A stretch of DNA of 7,224 bases from Bacteroidota bacterium (lineage in GTDB: Bacteria; Bacteroidota; Ignavibacteria; Ignavibacteriales; Ignavibacteriaceae): NCBI GenBank assembly GCA_021778375.1, contig JAJYCM010000136.1, positions 1 through 7,224 of the forward strand. Reading direction: 5' to 3'. Made by a program: the position numbers and the translations under genes. The notes under the pieces were generated by a model. It was not told where the DNA came from. It did no database searches and worked only from the letters and a program-made list of their open reading frames with translations. Below are positions 1-5,743 of this stretch, one piece after another; position 1 is the first letter of the stretch, and each line of letters opens with the position of its first letter.

Positions 1-1
1 T

Positions 2-322
2 AGGGAAGAATTAAAGGAGAAGCTTGCTTCATTCTCCAACAAAGATATACCACCAGACTTCCTTGCAAAGATTCATGGAAAGAAAATATTCATTCTTGAC
101 TATGTAAAAGGCATATCGGAAGATGGACGGCTAAAGTATAGTACCTGGAATATTGTTGACACTGATCCAGATATTCTACAGCAGCTTTTCTCCAAATCAG
201 TAGCCAGAGGCTATCCAAGTAATTATAAACCAGAACTACTTAACAAATCACTCACTGAGCTTTCCATCAGTTCACCAATTGAAAATACAGAAGCTTTAGT
301 TGAAGATGATTTCATATTCTAA
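2..322 (+). CDS. C-terminal 106 residues of an unidentified, possibly phage ssDNA-binding-like protein
   Basis: The reading frame is open from the left edge to a TAA at 320-322, so the start lies outside the window. I do not recognise the family with confidence. The visible part has a stretch reading HGKKIFILDYVKG followed by STWNIVDTD, which could be beta strands of a small OB-like fold. A polar linker then leads to a C-terminus ending EDDFIF. That acidic-plus-aromatic tip resembles the DDDIPF tail of bacterial SSB proteins, which recruits partner proteins. The next gene is Gp157-like, and such genes commonly lie beside single-strand annealing or ssDNA-binding genes in phage early regions. 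The SSB-like role is therefore an inference from tail and context. No membrane segment or catalytic motif is visible. It could equally be another phage recombination or replication accessory protein. Confidence 0.6.
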   Translation, partial: REELKEKLASFSNKDIPPDFLAKIHGKKIFILDYVKGISEDGRLKYSTWNIVDTDPDILQQLFSKSVARGYPSNYKPELLNKSLTELSISSPIENTEALVEDDFIF

Positions 323-335
323 CCAACAACAACGT

Positions 336-359
336 GCGAGGCACTTTGGGGTGCCTCGC
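336..359 (+). repeat. perfect 9-bp inverted repeat (intergenic RNA hairpin)
   Basis: GCGAGGCAC at 336-344 pairs perfectly with GTGCCTCGC at 351-359 around a six-base TTTGGG loop. The stem is GC-rich in an AT-rich background, which makes it stand out. It lies 13 nt after the stop of the upstream gene and 26 nt before the next start codon. No U-tract follows (CCTTAACAAAG), so it is not a canonical intrinsic terminator. It may be a weak terminator or attenuator, an mRNA-end stabiliser or a processing site. The ribosome binding site of the next gene lies just downstream and is not sequestered in the stem. Confidence 0.7.
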
Positions 360-385
360 CCTTAACAAAGAAAGGAACAATCAAA

Positions 386-1009
386 ATGAACAACAATAAT
401 TCAATTGAGCTGAATCCACGACAATCATTACAGCAAATGCTCTATATCAAGAATTTAATCCTTAGTAATATCCAGGATAATGACGGGGAGATACTTCAAG
501 ATGATGAAGAAAAGTTAATTAGCCTTGAGGTAAATCTTCCAGTTAAGGTTGATGCATGGGCTTGGCTATTAATGAACAATGGCGGCTTAGATAAAGAAAT
601 TGACTTACTTACAGAAAGGAAGAAGGCAATTGATGAATCTATCCAGCATATCAAATCAACAAAGGAAAGGCTTAAGACAAGGGCTAATGAAATACTAAGA
701 CGAAATAACCTGGAAAGCATAAAGGGTAATTACTTTCAGCTCAAGCGGGCAATTAGCAAGACATCACGAGTAATCATGAGCAAAGTTGAGGATGACCTTA
801 AATCATATGAACTGCCGAAGCTTTCATATTCCGATTATAGCGATCTATTAATTGCACTTGAGCAGTATGATGAGCAGAAAGATGTGCAACGGCTATTAAC
901 CAAGCTAAAAGCTGAAAAGTTGGAATCTTGCGGTGTTAAATCTCTGCCAGCAGGACATACGGCTATTGAGACAAGGGAAGAGCCGACTATTAGAATCTAT
1001 AAAAATTAA
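386..1009 (+). CDS. Gp157-like phage protein (siphovirus Gp157 family)
   Basis: This 207-aa protein has the layout of the siphovirus Gp157 family. A KVDAWAWLL segment (about residues 54-62) is followed by a long charged coiled coil (about 66-106) with repeated Glu/Lys/Arg heptads. A small beta region GNYFQLKRAISKTSRVIM (114-131) and a short C-terminal tail ending PTIRIYKN complete it. Family knowledge: Gp157 genes occur in phage early or recombination regions, and the name comes from a Streptococcus thermophilus phage Sfi21 protein associated with phage resistance. The biochemical function is unresolved. The start ATG has a good ribosome binding site, GAAAGGAA at 370-377, eight bases upstream. 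No signal peptide or membrane segment is seen, so it is probably cytoplasmic. The preceding partial gene and this one likely come from a prophage or integrative element. About 30 extra residues precede the usual N-terminal helix region. Confidence 0.75.
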   Translation: MNNNNSIELNPRQSLQQMLYIKNLILSNIQDNDGEILQDDEEKLISLEVNLPVKVDAWAWLLMNNGGLDKEIDLLTERKKAIDESIQHIKSTKERLKTRANEILRRNNLESIKGNYFQLKRAISKTSRVIMSKVEDDLKSYELPKLSYSDYSDLLIALEQYDEQKDVQRLLTKLKAEKLESCGVKSLPAGHTAIETREEPTIRIYKN

Positions 1010-1035
1010 TCATTAACAAATATGAAAGGCCAAAA

Positions 1036-1455
1036 ATGAACTTATTAAAAATATTTATAGCAGTACTAATTACAACTATAACAATTTCTGCACAACAACA
1101 AAAAATCCCAGTATTTATCAATTACAGTGGAGAGGATTTAGTTGGCGAGAAGCTATTTTATGTAATTAAAGAGGAAATAAGGAAATCATCATCAATGGAA
1201 CTAAGTTACAATATTGAGAACTCTCTTGTTCTAAACATTGTTTCAACAGACTATGATGCAAATAGCCCTGGTAATGCTTGTGTTTACTCAATTGCCTGGT
1301 GTGTGCAGTTTAGTCTTAGCCTTCCTCAATATTACTATACAAGCTCTGTTGGTTCTTGTGGCTTGGATAGAGTTGAAGATGTTGCTGGTAGGCTAGTTGC
1401 GATGACTGATGATAAAATCGCACAACTTAAATTGCATGAAGTTATTAAGAAATAA
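1036..1455 (+). CDS. small secreted protein of unknown function
   Basis: This 139-aa protein begins with a clear Sec-type signal peptide: MNLLK, then a hydrophobic core (residues 5-17), and a likely signal peptidase I site after ISA (residue 19). There is no lipobox cysteine. The mature part of about 120 residues has a segment DLVGEKLFYVIKEEIRKSSS (34-53), a predicted strand LVLNIVSTD (64-72), and three cysteines at 82, 89 and 108 that could form disulfides outside the cytoplasm. I recognise the general pattern as that of uncharacterised exported proteins but cannot name a family. The ribosome binding site GAAAGG (1024-1029) sits six bases before the start. It follows the Gp157-like gene by 26 nt, so it is probably the last gene of the same transcript, which ends at the terminator just downstream. 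In a phage-like context it could be a cargo gene. Confidence 0.7.
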   Translation: MNLLKIFIAVLITTITISAQQQKIPVFINYSGEDLVGEKLFYVIKEEIRKSSSMELSYNIENSLVLNIVSTDYDANSPGNACVYSIAWCVQFSLSLPQYYYTSSVGSCGLDRVEDVAGRLVAMTDDKIAQLKLHEVIKK

Positions 1456-1458
1456 ATC

Positions 1459-1482
1459 AGCCCTCGAAAGAGGGTTTTTTTT
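1459..1482 (+). terminator. rho-independent terminator after the secreted-protein gene
   Basis: CCCTC (1461-1465), a GAAA tetraloop (1466-1469) and GAGGG (1470-1474) form a stable hairpin. It can be extended by G1460-T1475 and A1459-T1476 pairs. A run of eight T follows (1475-1482). It starts four bases after the stop codon of the upstream gene and separates the phage-like unit from the restriction-modification operon. Confidence 0.9.
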
Positions 1483-1523
1483 CTTTCTCAATACCAATAA
1501 TAGATCTTTCCAAGATTTCCTGT

Positions 1524-1572
1524 TTGACTGTTAATTTATTAACTTGACTTCCATCAAACTAAATAATATAGA
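1524..1572 (+). promoter_or_regulatory. candidate sigma-70-type promoter of the hsd operon
   Basis: TTGACT at 1544-1549 (five of six matches to TTGACA) and TATAGA at 1567-1572 are separated by exactly 17 bases, the optimal spacing. A second TTGACT at 1524-1529 lies 20 bases upstream and has no matching -10 box. Transcription would start near 1579, giving a leader of only about 16 nt before the hsdM ATG. This is the only substantial gap between the terminator at 1482 and the end of the window, so it should drive the entire hsd operon. Confidence 0.5.
1530..1543. promoter_or_regulatory. perfect palindrome beside the -35 box, candidate operator
   Basis: GTTAAT (1530-1535), TT, ATTAAC (1538-1543) is a perfect 6-2-6 inverted repeat. 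It fills the space between the two TTGACT copies and directly abuts the proposed -35 element at 1544. A dimeric regulator binding here could control the promoter. No regulator gene is visible in the window. AT-rich palindromes arise by chance more easily than GC-rich ones, so the role is inferred from position. Confidence 0.35.
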
Positions 1573-1594
1573 GAACTCACACAAGTAGAAAAGT

Positions 1595-4045
1595 ATGGCA
1601 ATTAAAAAATCAGAATTATACAGCTCACTCTGGGCAAGCTGCGACGAACTAAGAGGCAGTATGGACGCAAGCCAATACAAAGATTATGTATTGGTTTTTT
1701 TATTTATGAAGTATGTGTCCGACAAGGGCGGGGAATTGGTTGAGATACCTGAAGGCTGCAGCTTCAATGACCTGATCAAGCTAAAAGGTAAAGCTGATAT
1801 TGGCGACCAAATAAATAAAAAGATAACTGAGTTGGCTAAGGCAAATGATTTATATGGAATTATTACGGTAGCCGATTTTGATGACGATGAAAAACTTGGT
1901 AAAGGGAAGGAAAAGGTTGATAGACTTAGTAACCTTATAAGCATCTTTGAAAAGGAAGCTCTCGACTTCAGCAGTAATACTGCAGAAGGTGATGATATTC
2001 TTGGTGACGCTTATGAATATCTTATGCGTCATTTTGCAACTGAAAGCGGCAAGAGTAAAGGACAGTTCTACACTCCCGCAGAAGTATCCCGAATAATGGC
2101 AAAAGTAATTGGTATTAGTAACGCAAAAAGCCCGTCTGATACGCTCTATGATCCAACATGCGGTTCGGGTTCATTACTTTTAAAAGCAGCCGATGAAGCC
2201 CCAAATGGTAAGATTACCATATATGGTCAAGAGAATGATAACGCAACCCGCGCATTGGCTGTTATGAATATGTGGCTGCACAATAATCCTTCTTCACAAA
2301 TAGAACAAGGAAATACATTATCGTCTCCGCATTTTACAAATGAAAAGACGGGTGAATTAAGGGCTTTTAATTTTGCGGTTGCAAATCCACCTTTTAGTAA
2401 TAAAAACTGGACGAATGGTTTAGATGCAGTTAACGATATTTATAAACGCTTCGAAGGTTATGATAATATTCCGCCAAAGAAAAACGGTGATTTTGCTTTT
2501 CTTTTGCATCTAATAAAATCGCTAAAATCAAACGGCAAGGGAGCAATTGTCCTACCTTTAGGTGTGCTGTTTAGAGGAAATGCGGAAGCGGATATAAGGA
2601 AAAAGATAATTCAAAAAGGTTTTATAAAAGGCATCATAGGTTTGCCGCCAAATTTGTTCTATGGTACTGGAATAGCAGCTTGTCTTGTAATACTTGATAA
2701 AGAAGATGCTGAACATAGAAAAGGCATCTTTATGATTGACGCAAGTAAAGGCTTTATAAAAGATGGAAATAAAAACCGACTCCGTGAGCAAGATATTCAC
2801 AAAATAGTGGATACTTTCAACAACCGTATTGAGATTGAAAAGTATTCCCGAATGATTCCGCTTTCAGAAATTGCCGACCCAAAGAATGATTATAACCTTA
2901 ACATACCTCGTTACATTGATAGCCAGGAGCCAGAAGACATACAAGATATTGAAGCTCATTTACTCGGCGGTATTCCAAAGCGGGATATTGATGATTTGGA
3001 AGATTATTGGAAAGTCTATCCTTCTCTTAAAAGCAACCTTTTTGTAAACAGCCAACGAGATAATTACTATAATCTTACTGTGAATAAGGACGAAATCAAG
3101 AGTACAATTTTTAATCATCCTGAGTTTACTTCATTCAGTAAGCAGATGGATAAAGTATTTAAAAAATGGGCAATTGAAACAACCGATTATGTAAAACAAT
3201 TAAAAAAAGGTCTGCACCCAAAAAAGGAAATCGGTATAATTTCCGAAAGCTTGTTGAAGCATTACGCTGGTAAACAGCTAACGGATAAATATTCTATGTA
3301 TCAGCATCTTATGGATTATTGGGCTGAAACAATGCAAGATGATTTCTATGAAATTGCAGCCGATGGCTGGAAAGCGGGTAACGATGTTAAACGGATAGAA
3401 AAGAAATCTAAAAAAGGCGACAAGGAGGTAGTTAAACAAGTTGCTGGTATTGAAGGGCTGGAAGGAAGACTTATTCCTCCTTCACTTATCATTCAAGAAT
3501 ATTTTGCAAAGGAACGAAAGGCTATTGACGATTTTGAAGCCGAAGTTGAAAATCTAAATGCAAAAATGGAAGAGCTGAAAGAAGAACACGGCGGAGAAGA
3601 CGGTTTGCTTAGTAATGCAATTGATGAGAAGCAGAAGATTAGTAAAAAGAGTTTGCAAAGTGCTATTAAAGATTTGGGTGAGCGTGATATCGACAATGCT
3701 GATGAGTATGATATGCTTCTGCAGTATAAAAAACTTATGGACGATGAAACAGAAGTTCAATCCAAGATTAAAGCGGCGTTAAAAAAATTGGAAGTGCTTA
3801 TTATTAAAAAATACCCTACACTAAACATTGATGAAATTAAAACAATTGTTGTAGATAAAAAATGGATGCACAACATCGAGCATCGCATTAAAACCGAAAT
3901 GGATAACATAAGCCACCGCCTTACACAGCGTATTAAAGAATTAGCTGAACGATATGAAACTCCATTGCCAAAACTTTCTAATAGTGTTGATGAGCTTACA
4001 AAAAAAGTTGAAGATCATTTAAAGAAAATGAATTTTGTATGGTAG
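1595..4045 (+). CDS. hsdM: type I restriction-modification DNA methyltransferase subunit HsdM (long form)
   Basis: HsdM methylates adenine N6 using S-adenosylmethionine, as part of an M2S complex with HsdS and with HsdR for restriction. Residues 1-140 form the N-terminal HsdM helical domain, with the typical opening SSLWASCDELRGSMDASQYK. GQFYTP at 156-161 precedes motif I DPTCGSGS (186-193), which binds AdoMet. GQEND (211-215) and the catalytic motif IV NPPF (264-267) follow, so the core looks intact. At 816 aa it is about 300 residues longer than classical HsdM proteins of about 500-530. The extension (about 445-816) contains a charged coiled-coil stretch (about 638-735) and a C-terminal block with KELAERYETPLP (781-792). 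To my recollection this extension is normal for a widespread long HsdM subgroup. The ATG is the only possible start, because an in-frame TAG lies at 1586-1588. The Shine-Dalgarno match is weak. Its end overlaps hsdS by seven bases. Confidence 0.96.
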   Translation: MAIKKSELYSSLWASCDELRGSMDASQYKDYVLVFLFMKYVSDKGGELVEIPEGCSFNDLIKLKGKADIGDQINKKITELAKANDLYGIITVADFDDDEKLGKGKEKVDRLSNLISIFEKEALDFSSNTAEGDDILGDAYEYLMRHFATESGKSKGQFYTPAEVSRIMAKVIGISNAKSPSDTLYDPTCGSGSLLLKAADEAPNGKITIYGQENDNATRALAVMNMWLHNNPSSQIEQGNTLSSPHFTNEKTGELRAFNFAVANPPFSNKNWTNGLDAVNDIYKRFEGYDNIPPKKNGDFAFLLHLIKSLKSNGKGAIVLPLGVLFRGNAEADIRKKIIQKGFIKGIIGLPPNLFYGTGIAACLVILDKEDAEHRKGIFMIDASKGFIKDGNKNRLREQDIHKIVDTFNNRIEIEKYSRMIPLSEIADPKNDYNLNIPRYIDSQEPEDIQDIEAHLLGGIPKRDIDDLEDYWKVYPSLKSNLFVNSQRDNYYNLTVNKDEIKSTIFNHPEFTSFSKQMDKVFKKWAIETTDYVKQLKKGLHPKKEIGIISESLLKHYAGKQLTDKYSMYQHLMDYWAETMQDDFYEIAADGWKAGNDVKRIEKKSKKGDKEVVKQVAGIEGLEGRLIPPSLIIQEYFAKERKAIDDFEAEVENLNAKMEELKEEHGGEDGLLSNAIDEKQKISKKSLQSAIKDLGERDIDNADEYDMLLQYKKLMDDETEVQSKIKAALKKLEVLIIKKYPTLNIDEIKTIVVDKKWMHNIEHRIKTEMDNISHRLTQRIKELAERYETPLPKLSNSVDELTKKVEDHLKKMNFVW

Positions 4046-5301
4046 TAGAGAAAAATATACCTATAGGTTTTCAAAAAACTGAAATTGGGGAAATCCCAAA
4101 TGATTGGTCTTTAAGATTAACTGGACAAGTTGGTACAATCAATGGACGGGTGGGATGGAAAGGATATACTAAAGCAGATATACGTAATACAGGACCTTAT
4201 GCTATTGGAGCAAAACATATCGATAATTCAAATAGGCTTGATTTATCAAATTCAACACATATCTCAGCTGAAAAATATCGTGAGTCTCCAGAAATTATGG
4301 TTTATAAAGATGATATATTAATTGTTCAAAGAGGTTCTATTGGTAAAGTAGTTATAATTGATAAAGAGATTGGAGACGCTACAATTAATCCAAGTATGGT
4401 GTTACTAAGGATAAATGAAGATTCCCCTATCTATATTTATTATTATTTAACTTCATCACTAGGTCAGAACCAGATTAAATCGGATACTTCATCAACTGGT
4501 GTGCCAATGATTACCCAAAAACAAGTGGCTAATTTTAAAATTCCTCTTCCTCCCACAAAAGTCGAGCAAGCCGCCATTGCCACAGCCTTAAACGATGCCG
4601 ATAAACTCATCACCGAATTAGAAAAACTCATTGCCAAAAAGAAACTTATTAAGCAAGGTGCAATGCAAGAGTTGCTTAGACCGAAAGAAGGATGGGTTAA
4701 GAAATCGATAGAAGAACTTTGTGTGCCAAATGGATTAGTAAGAGGCCCATTTGGCGGTGCATTAAAGAAAGAATTTTTTAAAGATAAGGGTTTTAAGGTT
4801 TATGAACAGAAAAATGCAATTTATAGAGATGAAAATTTAGGAAATTACTACATAGACGAAAATAAATTTAAAGAACTTCAGAGGTTCGAAGTAAAAGAGA
4901 GTGATTTTATAGTTAGCTGTTCGGGGACAATAGGTAAAATATTTCAAATACCAAACAGATTTGTAAAAGGTGTTATAAACCAAGCACTATTAAAATTAAC
5001 AATTGATAAAACCAAATATAGCGATAACTATTTTTACCACTATTTCAGTTGGGAAAAATTTCAAGCAAATATTATAGATAGTACACAAGGCGGGGCTATG
5101 AAAAATTTAATAGGAATGGTAGAATTTCGGAAAACATCGATTCCTCTGCCAGCCGAGAAATCCGAACAAATCTACATTGCCGAAATTCTATGCGATATGG
5201 ATTCTGAAATTGAAGCACTCGAAAAGAAATTAGACAAATACAAAATGATTAAACAAGGTATGATGCAAAACCTTTTAACGGGAAAGATAAGGTTGGTATA
5301 G
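4039..5301 (+). CDS. hsdS: type I restriction-modification specificity subunit HsdS
   Basis: HsdS recognises the two halves of a bipartite DNA target and holds two HsdM subunits. This 420-aa protein has the standard two-fold layout. Target recognition domain 1 spans about 10-167 (opening GFQKTEIGEIPNDW, containing DDILIVQRGSIGK at 91-103). The central conserved helix is about 168-213, domain 2 about 217-367 (containing SDFIVSCSGTIGK at 288-300) and the C-terminal conserved helix about 368-413. The two helices carry matching IPLP and KQGxMQ motifs. The start ATG overlaps the hsdM stop (ATGGTAG), implying translational coupling. By eye the recognition domains are more AT-rich than the central helix, as expected if recognition domains are exchanged between strains. 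The recognised sequence cannot be deduced from the protein. No truncation or frameshift is seen. Confidence 0.96.
   Translation: MVVEKNIPIGFQKTEIGEIPNDWSLRLTGQVGTINGRVGWKGYTKADIRNTGPYAIGAKHIDNSNRLDLSNSTHISAEKYRESPEIMVYKDDILIVQRGSIGKVVIIDKEIGDATINPSMVLLRINEDSPIYIYYYLTSSLGQNQIKSDTSSTGVPMITQKQVANFKIPLPPTKVEQAAIATALNDADKLITELEKLIAKKKLIKQGAMQELLRPKEGWVKKSIEELCVPNGLVRGPFGGALKKEFFKDKGFKVYEQKNAIYRDENLGNYYIDENKFKELQRFEVKESDFIVSCSGTIGKIFQIPNRFVKGVINQALLKLTIDKTKYSDNYFYHYFSWEKFQANIIDSTQGGAMKNLIGMVEFRKTSIPLPAEKSEQIYIAEILCDMDSEIEALEKKLDKYKMIKQGMMQNLLTGKIRLV
4540..5277 (+). repeat. paired conserved-helix segments of hsdS, 600 bp apart
   Basis: The segments at 4540-4677 and 5140-5277 encode the central and C-terminal conserved helices of HsdS and are exactly 600 bp (200 codons) apart. 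Both open with ATTCCTCT coding for IPLP, followed by xEQ, an alternating Leu/Ile heptad region, and KQGAMQELL versus KQGMMQNLL. The similarity is clear in protein but only partial in DNA. In this family the two helices pair antiparallel and set the distance between the two recognised half-sites. Confidence 0.8.
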
Positions 5302-5302
5302 A

Positions 5303-5743
5303 ATGAACATTACGTTTATTGAATCTTTAGTATTAGGTACTATCGGTATTATTTTAACTGCTTATTATTCTTGGCACACGAAAAAAATTTCTCACGAGCA
5401 GATGCTCAAACAGCTTTTTAAGGAGTTCAATGAAAGGTATGATCTATTAAATGAACATTTGTTAAAGATAGAAAGAGAATATCCCAATTACGTTGATTTC
5501 AATAAAAATAATAATATTGAATTGAGACAAAAAGTGATAGATTATTTTAATTTATGCGCAGAGGAATATTTCTGGTATCGCCATAAAAAGAGAATAGATA
5601 AAGTTATATGGAGATCTTGGCATGCTGGAATGAATTATTGGTATCGCCTAGATACAATAAAAAAACTATGGAAAAAAGAGACAGAGAACAATGGAAGGAT
5701 CTCATATTATTTAACAAATAATGATGGATTTTTTGATGAGTAA
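5303..5743 (+). CDS. small single-pass membrane protein of unknown function inside the hsd operon
   Basis: This 146-aa protein is not a core restriction-modification subunit, and I cannot name its family. Residues 5-23 are a hydrophobic stretch (FIESLVLGTIGIILTAYYS), probably one transmembrane anchor, followed by basic residues HTKK that suggest a cytoplasmic C-terminal domain. That domain is helical and charged, with the notable cluster NLCAEEYFWYRHKKRID (83-99), then W103, W106, GMNYWY (109-114) and W123. Dense Trp/Tyr/Cys suggests a folded, conserved core. It starts one base after the hsdS stop, with AAGG at 5289-5292 as a possible ribosome binding site, and overlaps hsdR by eight bases. 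It therefore belongs translationally to the operon. It may be an accessory that localises or regulates the complex, or an independent defence gene. Both are inference. Confidence 0.8.
   Translation: MNITFIESLVLGTIGIILTAYYSWHTKKISHEQMLKQLFKEFNERYDLLNEHLLKIEREYPNYVDFNKNNNIELRQKVIDYFNLCAEEYFWYRHKKRIDKVIWRSWHAGMNYWYRLDTIKKLWKKETENNGRISYYLTNNDGFFDE

Noticed and set aside
336..359. Hairpin as a riboswitch or CRISPR repeat
   Set aside because: It is a single simple stem-loop with no repeats or spacers and no conserved aptamer-like structure around it.
496..720. Minus-strand open frames opposite the real genes, such as this one and those opposite hsdM and hsdR
   Set aside because: They are antisense to strongly supported genes, are low-complexity (Ser/Leu/Phe rich), and lack ribosome binding sites and motifs.
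1530..1543. Match of GTTAATTTATTAAC to a eukaryotic homeodomain-type site
   Set aside because: The genes are plainly bacterial, so the resemblance is coincidental. Only a bacterial operator reading is considered.
1695..1701. A run of seven T inside hsdM, and a run of seven A at 3781-3787, as possible phase-variation switches
   Set aside because: The frame is intact, the runs are short, and such tracts are common in AT-rich genes. Nothing else suggests slippage.
4130..4321. Overlapping 63-codon reading frame inside hsdS
   Set aside because: It lies in another frame within recognition domain 1 and its translation has no recognisable motif, so it is a shadow of hsdS.
5721..5735. Earlier in-frame ATG at 5721 as the hsdR start
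   Set aside because: It would add MMDFL before the typical MSNIGKKE opening. The ATG at 5736 matches the family start and the usual short overlap.
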